From assembly GCA_037389465.1 (NCBI GenBank), contig JAZARR010000164.1:300501-364500 (forward strand): DNA of 64,000 nt, written 5' to 3'. The notes under the pieces were generated by a model, which made no database searches, was not told the origin of the DNA, and saw nothing but the letters and a program-made list of their open reading frames with translations. The DNA comes from Baylisascaris procyonis (Eukaryota > Nematoda > Chromadorea > Rhabditida > Ascarididae). The position numbers and the translations under genes were made by a program. Each line of letters starts with the position of its first letter. The first letter of the stretch is position 1. Below are positions 1 through 12,800 of this stretch, one piece after another.

Positions 1-1
1 G

Positions 2-3000
2 GATGAGAGTGCGCCTGTGAAAGAGGAAGAACAACGACCATCCATCGAGGTTGGAGAGGTGATTACCGAAGCAGCACAAGCTCTCGGCGCTAAATTAACT
101 GGCCTCTTCAAGAGGGGCCCAGCATATCTCGACTATCCCACTTCGGAGCCCTATGAAGGACCAGTCGGCTTAACGAATCGTGCAGGCGAGGTAGAAGGAG
201 AGCCGCTTCGAACATTCGTCAGCGTTTATCATAGCGGCAGATCTGATGAACCAGTTACGAAGATCGTGGAAAAACCGCCACAAGTGCCGATGGAAGAACT
301 CACGATCACTGAAGCAAGACCTAAATTCGTGGGTCTCATGTTAAAGAGAGGAGAGATTTACGTCGACTATCCAACAACCGAAGTGTATGAAGGACCAATC
401 GACTCAACTAATCGTGCGCAGGAAGTTGAAGGTGAACCTCTCGAACAATATGTCAGCGTTTACCACAGTGGCCGATCGGATGAGATTGCGCCTGTGAAAG
501 AGGAAGAACAACGACCATCCATCGAGGTTGGAGAGGTGATTACCGAAGCAGCACAAGCTCTCGGCGCTAAATTAACTGGCCTCTTCAAGAGGGGCCCAGC
601 ATATCTCGACTATCCCACTTCGGAGCCCTATGAAGGACCAGTCGGCTTAACGAATCGTGCAGGCGAGGTAGAAGGAGAGCCCCTTCGAACATTCGTCAGC
701 GTTTATCATAGCGGCAGATCTGATGAACCAATCCCGAAGATAGTCGAAAAAATACCAGAAGTGCTGCCGATTGAAGAGGTTACCTTGACAACCAATCGTG
801 CGCAGGAAGTTGAAGGTGAACCTCTGGAACAATACGTCAGCGTTTACCACAGTGGCCGCTCGGATGAGATTGCGCCTGCGAAAGAGGAGGAACAACGACC
901 ATCCATCGAGGTTGGAGAGGTGATTACCGAAGCAGCACAAGCTCTCGGCGCTAAATTAACTGGCCTCTTCAAGAGGGGCCCAGCATATCTCGACTATCCC
1001 ACTTCGGAGCCCTATGAAGGACCAGTCGGCTTAACGAATCGTGCAGGCGAGGTAGAAGGAGAGCCGCTTCGAACGTTCGTCAGCGTTTATCATAGCGGCA
1101 GATCTGATGAACGAATTACGAAGATCGTGGAAAAACCGCCAGAAGTGCCGATGGAAGAACTCACGATCGCTGAAGCAAGACCTAAATTCATGGGTCTCAT
1201 GTTAAAGAGAGGAGAGATTTACGTCGACTATCCAACAACCGAAGTGTATGAAGGACCAATCGACTCAACTAATCTTGCGCAGCAAGCTGGAGGTGAACCT
1301 CTCGAACAATATGTCAGCGTTTACCACAGTGGCCGCTCGGATGAGATTGCGCCTGTTAAAGAGGAAGAACAGCGACCATCCATCGAGGTTGGAGAGGTGA
1401 TTACCGAAGCAGCACAAGCTCTCGGCGCTAAATTAACTGGCCTCTTCAAGAGGGGCCCAGCATATCTCGACTATCCCACTTCGGAGCCCTATGAAGGACC
1501 AGTCGGCTTAACGAATCGTGCAGGCGAAGTAGAAGGAGAGCCGCTTCGAACGTTCGTCAGCGTTTATCATAGCGGCAGATCTGATGAACCAGTTACGAAG
1601 ATCGTGGAAAAACCGCCACAAGTGCCGATGGAAGAACTCACGATCACTGAAGCAAGACCTAAATTCATGGGCCTCATGTTAAAGAGAGGAGAGATTTACG
1701 TCGACTATACAACAACCGAAGTGTATGAAGGACCAATCGACTCAACTAATCTTGCGCAGGAAGCTGGAGGTGAACCTCTCGAACAATATGTCAGCGTTTA
1801 CCACAGTGGCCGCTCCGATGAGATTGCGCCTGTTAAAGAGGAAGAACAACGACCATCCAGCGAGGTTGGAGAGGTGATTACCGAAGCAGCACAAGCTCTC
1901 GACGCTAAATTAACTGGCCTCTTCAAGAAGAGCCCAGCATATCTCGACTATCCAACTTCAGAGCCCTATGAAGGATCAGTCGGCTTAACGAATCGTGCAG
2001 GCGAGGTAGAAGGAGAGCCCCTTCGAACATTCGTCAGCGTTTATCATAGCGGCAGATCTGATGAACCAATCCCGAAGATCGTCGAAAAAATACCAGAAGT
2101 GCTGCCGATTGAAGAGTCTGCGATGACAACCAATCGTGCGCAGGAAGTTGAAGGTGAACCTCTCGAACAATACGTCAGCGTCTACCGCAGTGGCCGCTCG
2201 GATGAGATTGCGCCTGTGAAAGAGGAGGAACAACGACCATCCATCGAGGTTGGAGAGGTGATTACCGAAGCAGCACAAGCTCTCGGCGCTAAATTAACTG
2301 GCCTCTTCAAGAAGAGCCCAGCATATCTCGACTATCCCACTTCGGAGCCCTATGAAGGACCAGTCGGCTTAACGAATCGTGCAGGCGAGGTAGAAGGAGA
2401 GCCGCTTCGAACATTCGTCAGCGTTTATCATAGCGGCAGATCTGATGAACCAATCCCGAAGATCGTCGAAAAAATACCAGAAGTGCTGCCGATTGAAGAG
2501 TTTGCGATGACAACCAATCGTGCGCAGGAAGTTGAAGGTGAACCTCTCGAACAATACGTCAGCGTTTACCACAGTGGCCGCTCGGATGAGAGTGCGCCTG
2601 TGAAAGAGGAAGAACAACGACCATCCATCGAGGTTGGAGAGGTGATTACCGAAGCAGCACAAGCTCTCGGCGCTAAATTAACTGGCCTCTTCAAGAGGGG
2701 CCCAGCATATCTCGACTATCCCACTTCGGAGCCCTATGAAGGACCAGTCGGCTTAACGAATCGTGCAGGCGAGGTAGAAGGAGAGCCGCTTCGAACATTC
2801 GTCAGCGTTTATCATAGCGGCAGATCTGATGAACCAGTTACGAAGATCGTGGAAAAACCGCCACAAGTGCCGATGGAAGAACTCACGATCACTGAAGCAA
2901 GACCTAAATTCGTGGGTCTCATGTTAAAGAGAGGAGAGATTTACGTCGACTATCCAACAACCGAAGTGTATGAAGGACCAATCGACTCAACTAATCGTGC

Positions 3001-6000
3001 GCAGGAAGTTGAAGGTGAACCTCTCGAACAATATGTCAGCGTTTACCACAGTGGCCGATCGGATGAGATTGCGCCTGTGAAAGAGGAAGAACAACGACCA
3101 TCCATTGAGGTTGGAGAGGTGATTACCGAAGCAGCACAAGCTCTCGGCGCTAAATTAACTGGCCTCTTCAAGAGGGGCCCAGCATATCTCGACTATCCCA
3201 CTTCGGAGCCCTATGAAGGACCAGTCGGCTTAACGAATCGTGCAGGCGAGGTAGAAGGAGAGCCCCTTCGAACATTCGTCAGCGTTTATCATAGCGGCAG
3301 ATCTGATGAACCAATCCCGAAGATAGTCGAAAAAATACCAGAAGTGCTGCCGATTGAAGAGGTTACCTTGACAACCAATCGTGCGCAGGAAGTTGAAGGT
3401 GAACCTCTGGAACAATACGTCAGCGTTTACCACAGTGGCCGCTCGGATGAGATTGCGCCTGCGAAAGAGGAGGAACAACAACCATCCATCGAGGTTGGAG
3501 AGGTGATTACCGAAGCAGCACAAGCTCTCGGCGCTAAATTAACTGGCCTCTTCAAGAGGGGCCCAGCATATCTCGACTATCCCACTTCGGAGCCCTATGA
3601 AGGACCAGTCGGCTTAACGAATCGTGCAGGCGAGGTAGAAGGAGAGCCGCTTCGAACGTTCGTCAGCGTTTATCATAGCGGCAGATCTGATGAACGAATT
3701 ACGAAGATCGTGGAAAAACCGCCAGAAGTGCCGATGGAAGAACTCACGATCGCTGAAGCAAGACCTAAATTCATGGGTCTCATGTTAAAGAGAGGAGAGA
3801 TTTACGTCGACTATCCAACAACCGAAGTGTATGAAGGACCAATCGACTCAACTAATCTTGCGCAGCAAGCTGGAGGTGAACCTCTCGAACAATATGTCAG
3901 CGTTTACCACAGTGGCCGCTCGGATGAGATTGCGCCTGTTAAAGAGGAAGAACAGCGACCATCCATCGAGGTTGGAGAGGTGATTACCGAAGCAGCACAA
4001 GCTCTCGGCGCTAAATTAACTGGCCTCTTCAAGAGGGGCCCAGCATATCTCGACTATCCCACTTCGGAGCCCTATGAAGGACCAGTCGGCTTAACGAATC
4101 GTGCAGGCGAGGTAGAAGGAGAGCCGCTTCGAACATTCGTCAGCGTTTATCATAGCGGCAGATCTGATGAACCAGTTACGAAGATCGTTGAAAAACCGCC
4201 ACAAGTGCCGATGGAAGAACTCACGATCACTGAAGCAAGACCTAAATTCATGGGTCTCATGTTAAAGAGAGGAGAGATTTACGTCGACTATCCAACAACC
4301 GAAGTGTATGAAGGACCAATCGACTCAACTAATCTTGCGCAGGAAGCTGGAGGTGAACCTCTCGAACAATATGTCAGCGTTTACCACAGTGGCCGCTCGG
4401 ATGAGATTGCGCCTGTTAAAGAGGAAGAACAACGACCATCCATCGAGGTTGCAGAGGTGATTACCGAAGCAGCACAAGCTCTCGGCGCTAAATTAACTGG
4501 CCTCTTCAAGAAGAGCCCAGCATATCTCGACTATCCAACTTCAGAGCACTATGAAGGACCGGTCGGCTTAACGAATCGTGCAGGCGAGGTAGAAGGAGAG
4601 CCCCTTCGAACATTAGTCAGCGTTTATCATAGCGGCAGATCTGATGAACCAATCCCGAAGATCGTCGAAAAAATACCAGAAGTGCTGCCGATTGAAGAGT
4701 CTGCGATGACAACCAATCGTGCGCAGGAAGTTGAAGGTGAACCTCTCGAACAATACGTCAGCGTTTACCACAGTGGCCGCTCGGATGAGATTGCGCCTGT
4801 GAAAGAGGAGGAACAACGACCATCCATCGAGGTTGGAGAGGTGATTACCGAAGCAGCACAAGCTCTCGGCGCTAAATTAACTGGCCTCTTCAAGAGGGGC
4901 CCAGCATATCTCGACTATCCCACTTCGGAGCCCTATGAAGGACCAGTCGGCTTAACGAATCGTGCAGGCGAGGTAGAAGGAGAGCCGCTTCGAACGTTCG
5001 TCAGCGTTTATCATAGCGGCAGATCTGATGAACGAATTACGAAGATCGTGGAAAAACCGCCAGAAGTGCCGATGGAAGAACTCACGATCGCTGAAGCAAG
5101 ACCTAAATTCATGGGTCTCATGTTAAAGAGAGGAGAGATTTACGTCGACTATCCAACAACCGAAGTGTATGAAGGACCAATCGACTCAACTAATCTTGCG
5201 CAGGAAGCTGGAGGTGAACCTCTCGAACAATATGTCAGCGTTTACCACAGTGGCCGCTCGGATGAGATTGCGCCTGTTAAAGAGGAAGAACAACGACCAT
5301 CCATCGAGGTTGGAGAGGTGATTACCGAAGCAGCACAAGCTCTCGGCGCTAAATTAACTGGCCTCTTCAAGAAGAGCCCAGCATATCTCGACTATCCAAC
5401 TTCAGAGCCCTATGAAGGACCAGTCAGCTTAACGAATCGTGCAGGCGAGTTAGAAGGAGAGCGCCTTCGAACATTCGTCAGCGTTTATCATAGCGGCAGA
5501 TCTGATGAACCAATCCCGAAGATCGTCGAAAAAATACCAGAAGTGCTGCCGATTGAAGAGTCTGCGATGACAACCAATCGTGCGCAGGAAGTTGAAGGTG
5601 AACCTCTCGAACAATACGTCAGCGTTTACCACAGTGGCCGCTCGGATGAGATTGCGCCTGTGAAAGAGGAGGAACAACGACCATCCATCGAGGTTGGAGA
5701 GGTGATTACCGAAGCAGCACAAGCTCTCGGCGCTAAATTAACTGGCCTCTTCAAGAGGGGCCCAGCATATCTCGACTATCCCACTTCGGAGCCCTATGAA
5801 GGACCAGTCGGCTTAACGAATCGTGCAGGCGAGGTAGAAGGAGAGCCGCTTCGAACGTTCGTCAGCGTTTATCATAGCGGCAGATCTGATGAACGAATTA
5901 CGAAGATCGTGGAAAAACCGCCAGAAGTGCCGATGGAAGAACTCACGATCGCTGAAGCAAGACCTAAATTCATGGGTCTCATGTTAAAGAGAGGAGAGAT

Positions 6001-9000
6001 TTACGTCGACTATCCAACAACCGAAGTGTATGAAGGACCAATCGACTCAACTAATCTTGCGCAGGAAGCTGGAGGTGAACCTCTCGAACAATATGTCAGC
6101 GTTTACCACAGTGGCCGCTCGGATGAGATTGCGCCTGTTAAAGAGGAAGAACAACGACCATCCATCGAGGTTGGAGAGGTGATTACCGAAGCAGCACAAG
6201 CTCTCGGCGCTAAATTAACTGGCCTCTTCAAGAGGGGCCCAGCATATCTCGACTATCCAACTTCAGAGCCCTATGAAGGACCAGTCGGCTTAACGAATCG
6301 TGCAGGCGAGGTAGAAGGAGAGCCACTTCGAACATTCGTCAGCGTTTATCATAGCGGCAGATCTGATGAACCAATCCCGAAGATCGTCGAAAAAATACCA
6401 GAAGTGCTGCCGATTGAAGAGTCTGCGATGACAACCAATCGTGCGCAGGAAGTTGAAGGTGAACCTCTCGAACAATACGTCAGCGTTTACCACAGTGGCC
6501 GCTCGGATGAGATTGCGCCTGTGAAAGAGGAGGAACAACGACCATCCATCGAGGTTGGAGAGGTGATTACCGAAGCAGCACAAGCTCTCGGCGCTAAATT
6601 AACTGGCCTCTCCAAGAGGGGCCCAGCATATCTCGACTATCCCACTTCGGAGCCCTATGAAGGACCAGTCGGCTTAACGAATCGTGCAGGCGAGGTAGAA
6701 GGAGAGCCGCTTCGAACGTTCGTCAGCGTTTATCATAGCGGCAGATCTGATGAACGAATTACGAAGATCGTGGAAAAACCGCCAGAAGTGCCGATGGAAG
6801 AACTCACGATCGCTGAAGCAAGACCTAAATTCATGGGTCTCATGTTAAAGAGAGGAGAGATTTACGTCGACTATCCAACAACCGAAGTGTATGAAGGACC
6901 AATCGACTCAACTAATCTTGCGCAGGAAGCTGGAGGTGAACCTCTCGAACAATATGTCAGCGTTTACCACAGTGGCCGCTCGGATGAGATTGCGCCTGTT
7001 AAAGAGGAAGAACAACGACCATCCATCGAGGTTGGAGAGGTGATTACCGAAGCAGCACAAGCTCTCGGCGCTAAATTAACTGGCCTCTTCAAGAGGGGCC
7101 CAGCATATCTCGAGTATCCAACTTCAGAGCCCTATGAAGGACCAGTCGGCTTAACGAATCGTGCAGGCGAGGTAGAAGGAGAGCCACTTCGAACATTCGT
7201 CAGCGTTTATCATAGCGGCAGATCTGATGAACCAATCCCGAAGATCGTCGAAAAAATACCAGAAGTGCTGCCGATTGAAGAGTCTGCGATGACAACCAAT
7301 CGTGCGCAGGAAGTTGAAGGTGAACCTCTCGAACAATACGTCAGCGTTTACCACAGTGGCCGCTCGGATGAGATTGCGCCTGTGAAAGAGGAGGAACAAC
7401 GACCATCCATCGAGGTTGGAGAGGTGATTACCGAAGCAGCACAAGCTCTCGGCGCTAAATTAACTGGCCTCTCCAAGAGGGGCCCAGCATATCTCGACTA
7501 TCCCACTTCGGAGCCCTATGAAGGACCAGTCGGCTTAACGAATCGTGCAGGCGAGGTAGAAGGAGAGCCGCTTCGAACGTTCGTCAGCGTTTATCATAGC
7601 GGCAGATCTGATGAACGAATTACGAAGATCGTGGAAAAACCGCCAGAAGTGCCGATGGAAGAACTCACGATCGCTGAAGCAAGACCTAAATTCATGGGTC
7701 TCATGTTAAAGAGAGGAGAGATTTACGTCGACTATCCAACAACCGAAGTGTATGAAGGACCAATCGACTCAACTAATCTTGCGCAGGAAGCTGGAGGTGA
7801 ACCTCTCGAACAATATGTCAGCGTTTACCACAGTGGCCGCTCGGATGAGATTGCGCCTGTTAAAGAGGAAGAACAACGACCATCCATCGAGGTTGGAGAG
7901 GTGATTACCGAAGCAGCACAAGCTCTCGGCGCTAAATTAACTGGCCTCTTCAAGAAGAGCCCAGCATATCTCGACTATCCAACTTCAGAGCCCTATGAAG
8001 GACCAGTCAGCTTAACGAATCGTGCAGGCGAGTTAGAAGGAGAGCGCCTTCGAACATTCGTCAGCGTTTATCATAGCGGCAGATCTGATGAACCAATCCC
8101 GAAGATCGTCGAAAAAATACCAGAAGTGCTGCCGATTGAAGAGTCTGCGATGACAACCAATCGTGCGCAGGAAGTTGAAGGTGAACCTCTCGAACAATAC
8201 GTCAGCGTTTACCACAGTGGCCGCTCGGATGAGATTGCGCCTGTGAAAGAGGAGGAACAACGACCATCCATCGAGGTTGGAGAGGTGATTACCGAAGCAG
8301 CACAAGCTCTCGGCGCTAAATTAACTGGCCTCTTCAAGAGGGGCCCAGCATATCTCGACTATCCCACTTCGGAGCCCTATGAAGGACCAGTCGGCTTAAC
8401 GAATCGTGCAGGCGAGGTAGAAGGAGAGCCGCTTCGAACGTTCGTCAGCGTTTATCATAGCGGCAGATCTGATGAACGAATTACGAAGATCGTGGAAAAA
8501 CCGCCAGAAGTGCCGATGGAAGAACTCACGATCGCTGAAGCAAGACCTAAATTCATGGGTCTCATGTTAAAGAGAGGAGAGATTTACGTCGACTATCCAA
8601 CAACCGAAGTGTATGAAGGACCAATCGACTCAACTAATCTTGCGCAGGAAGCTGGAGGTGAACCTCTCGAACAATATGTCAGCGTTTACCACAGTGGCCG
8701 CTCGGATGAGATTGCGCCTGTTAAAGAGGAAGAACAACGACCATGCATCGAGGTTGGAGAGGTGATTACCGAAGCAGCACAAGCTCTCGGCGCTAAATTA
8801 ACTGGCCTCTTCAAGAAGAGCCCAGCATATCTCGACTATCCAACTTCAGAGCCCTATGAAGGACCAGTCAGCTTAACGGATCGTGCAGGCGAGTTAGAAG
8901 GAGAGCGCCTTCGAACATTCGTCAGCGTTTATCATAGCGGCAGATCTGATGAACCAATCCCGAAGATCGTCGAAAAAATACCAGAAGTGCTGCCGATTGA

Positions 9001-9846
9001 AGAGTTTGCGATGACAACCAATCGTGCGCAGGAAGTTGAAGGTGAACCTCTCGAACAATACGTCAGCGTTTACCACAGTGGCCGCTCGGATGAGGTTGCG
9101 CCTGTGAAAGAGGAAGAACAACGACCATCCATCGAGGTTGCAGAGGTGATTACCGAAGCAGCGCAAGCTCTCGGCGCTAAATTAACCGGCCTCTTCAAGA
9201 AGAGCCCAGCATATCTCGACTATCCAACTTCAGAGCACTATGAAGGACTGGTCGGCTTAACGAATCGTGCAGGCGAGGTAGAAGGAGAGCCCCTTCGAAC
9301 ATTAGTCAGCGTTTATCATAGCGGCAGATCTGATGAACCAGTTACGAAGATCGTGGAAAAACCGCCACAAGTGCCGATGGAAGAACTCACGATCACTGAA
9401 GCAAGACCTAAATTCATGGGTCCCATGTTAAAGAGAGGAGAGATTTACGTCGACTATCCAACAACCGAAGTGTATGAAGGACCAATCGACTCAACTAATC
9501 CTGCGCAGGAAGTTGAAGGTGAACCTCTCGAACAATATGTCAGCGTTTACCACAGTGGCCGCTCGGATGAGACTGCGCCTGTTAAAGAGGAAGAACAACG
9601 ACCATCCATCGAGGTTGGAGAGGTGATTACCGAAGCAGCACAAGCTCTCGACGCTAAATTAACTGGCCTCTTCAAGAAGAGCCCAGCATATCTCGACTAT
9701 CCAACTTCAGAGCCCTATGAAGGACCAGTCGGCTTAACGAATCGTGCAGGCGAGGTAGAAGGAGAGCCCCTTCGAACATTCGTCAGCGTTTATCATAGCG
9801 GCAGATCTGATGAACCAATCCCGAAGATCGTCGAAAAAATACCGGA
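2..9846 (+). repeat. In-frame coding minisatellite: 45 modules, 861-bp higher-order unit
   Basis: Three module types alternate. A (79 residues) carries ALGAKLTGLFK and DYPTSEPYEGP. B (80 residues) carries KIVEKPP, PKFMGLMLKRG and DYPTTEVYEGP. C (49 residues) is B lacking its middle. By hand count there are 23 A, 12 B and 10 C, with A at every odd position. The common order A-B-A-C gives 287 codons, or 861 bp, and this period repeats regularly from about 4.4 to 9.2 kb. All types end in GEPL, six residues, then VYHSGRSDE. Copies differ by few bases, which implies recent homogenisation by unequal exchange or conversion. Copy number in the assembly could be collapsed or expanded. Confidence 0.95.
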
Positions 9847-12800
9847 AGCGCCAACTGAATATGCTGCGATTGTTTTTCCTGAAATAAGTGTTCGAGGCGG
9901 GCTGGAGGCTCCCGTGTCATCCGTCGTTGGTGATGCCGTTTTCGACAGTTATGCGGATACTCAAGGTGCGTGGAGGGATGAACTAGAATGTTGCCCTCTC
10001 TACCGTTCCGAGGATCTTCCGGAATTATTGCTCGGTGCACACGCTTCAGTTTATCATTCTGGTCGTTCGGATGAGGGTGCGTTTGTGGCTCCACTCGTTT
10101 CTGGATGGCCACTTTTTGACATTGTTGGTTATGATTATCCAAGATCGCAACCTTACTTTGGCCCGCTTGCTTTGATGCCGTACTCGCCTGACATGACGCA
10201 ACAGAGCATTTGGGATTCCGTGAGAGTCTATCACAGTGGCCGATCTGACGAATCTACTGGAAAAGTTGTTATGGAATTACCAGCTGTCGCTGAGTTGGCA
10301 GAATTGCCAATTGACATGGAAAAGTTAACTGACGGTCGACCATCGAGACTTATTTCTGATAAAAGTAGAGATTTGCTTGAACGTCGTGTTTGTGATGCCA
10401 TCGATGTGGCGTATCGCGTTCACTCAACCGCCCTTTCAAGGGAATTAGAAGGGGAGCCCATAAAAGACCATGTTCGTGTTTATCACAGCGGAAGTTCTGA
10501 TGAGCCTGCTTACAAAAGGATTCAGCCCGAGGCTCAGACTTTACTGGGAGAGCGCACAGCTCCTGCCGATTTTCTTACATTTGTGTCTTATCAAGCACCG
10601 CTGATTATACTTAGGCGCGCTCGTGAAATGGAAAAAGCCCCTTTACAGCATTATGTGAATGTTTACGGTAGCGGTCTCATCGAAAGTGCCATCAGTAAAG
10701 AACCCGAAAGATTCCCACCGCCGAAACCTTGGTCATATGCTCCTGCGGATGTCCTCGAACCACGCCAACGACCGCTACCTATGGTTGCTGAAGCCACCAT
10801 CCGTGATTTCAGTTCCCTGGCAGAAGTCACCACAGTGGCGTCGTCCCCGCCATTTGAAAGTGCTACTCATTTCGAGCGACAAGAAGGGCGACCAGAAATT
10901 CCTAAGCGCGTATTTCCGGAGAGGAGGGCCCCAGGAGTGCCAATACGACATCTGTATTCATATGATGTGAAAGAAACTCGAATTCAAAAACCAAGGCCCC
11001 CGCCACCACCTCGTCCATGCCGTGAAATTGTTGAAGCTGCTGCACTGGTAAGACAAAAGAGGCTCGAAAAGGAGCGTCGACAAATCGACTTTGATGTTTC
11101 GATAAGTGCGAAGGAACCAACAACGATACCAGTATCAAAGCTTCCCTCGGCAACTGCTGCCGTCGAACGAGAACGAACGATCAGGGAGCCAACTGTTGGC
11201 CGTCCGGTTGTATCGGTATCCTCTTCTACAGCCACTGAACCAGCTGACAATCTTTCAGACTACTACTTCAAAACGCGGGAAGTTGATTACTGGATTGGAC
11301 GCCGTTCTGAGCGACAATCACGACCCCTTCGTGATTTGACCGCAGATATAGGCATCGATGTGGCTTCCGATGAACACTGGGAGGAAAAGCAGCTAAGTGG
11401 ACAGAGGCGCGCAACATCGCTGCAACCGGAGAGTGCGTATGCACGTTCGACGCGTCGCGATGTTCCACCGCGAGGGGCACCAATTTCAGCACGAAGTGTC
11501 TCTCCGACTGCACATTTACACTGGACAACCGTCAGTGAGACAACATCCGTTTCTTATTCGAAAAAGGTTTCGATTGAACGCAGACGCCCGCGTCCACGAC
11601 AGCCCATCGAGTTGCCTTCAGTTCATCGGCAGTACCGACCGCCACCACCACCTCCTGAGGTCGCAGCATATGGGCGTGCCAGTTGGACAACCTTCGATTC
11701 GGATCTTCCACGGCAGTATTCTGGCGTCGCGATTCACGGTGAAACACGTGAAGCACGCTATTCAACACATGTACAATACGGTGGACCATCTAGTTTGCGA
11801 ACACCGCTCACACAGCCGTCTACTTACTACGCAACAAGTGAAACGAAGGCAAGTGATCTTGCAAAACGTTCTAGGTCGGTCTTAGCCAAATCTATGTTGC
11901 ATAGGGAACCGGGGGTTTCGTATGGAGACTACCAACTCTACTGGGTTGAAAAAGGAATTACACTAATAATCGGAATTCTAATCAAATGAATTACGCCAGT
12001 TCGCTTCCGAAGGGTAGTGGACCCTTTCAAAATGTGAACATGTCGTTGCTACCACATTTACTTCGATTATAAATAGTAGCCTCAACAATGAGTTACAACA
12101 ACAGCTTGTGTTATGCCAAACAATCCTTTCTTCTTGTATTTTCTTAGGATAATGGAATTGTCGCTTGCAGGAATAACCGCTAAGCATTCGTGTATGTACA
12201 ACCACAGAAAGACATCATTCAGAATCCATCTGGCCCTAGAAAGCCTAAAGAAAAAGTGGGAAAGACGCGAAATCTGCAGCGCATATACCCTATAGAAAGG
12301 AGCGCAAAGCCTCTGCTTACTACTGTCGAAGGAACTGAAAAATCTGCAACGTTATCCACCTCTTAGTACAAACCTTTAGCAAAACGCGCAACTTTTATGG
12401 CGTATATCAACTTATAGGTGCCCATATGAGCCCATCTCTCCATATCCACTTACTTCTTCCATGCAAAATAAAAAGGACAACCACAGATGTATGACGAAAT
12501 GTCATACAGGCACAGCGAAGTGGCTATGTATAGGGTATATGCGCTAGCTTTCGCCTCCCTGCATCTTTGCTCTCACGTTTCTCGAGTCGAATAATTAGTG
12601 TAGAAATGTGTAGAGCGTGCTACTGAATAGAGTTATCGCTGCGTAATGGATCGAACGTTTTTTAACGTTGCGCTTGATCAAATTTCATCTGAGAACAACG
12701 CTTCCGTTCACAAAAACGTATGAAGCATCGACTTCAAGGCAAATTTCCAAAGCGTCTGTTTGTTTACCACTAACATGCATCTGCTTATGATTGCGGCGAA

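Noticed and set aside
17..19. GTG at 17 as start of the giant protein
   Set aside because: The frame is open to base 2 and the same Val recurs inside every module (PVKEEEQ), so the true start lies outside the window.
647..9166. Repeated minus-strand open frames of 82-97 codons spaced by multiples of about 861 bp (beginning MCCFGNHL)
   Set aside because: They are antisense shadows of the repeat array; their spacing and similarity follow entirely from the + strand modules.
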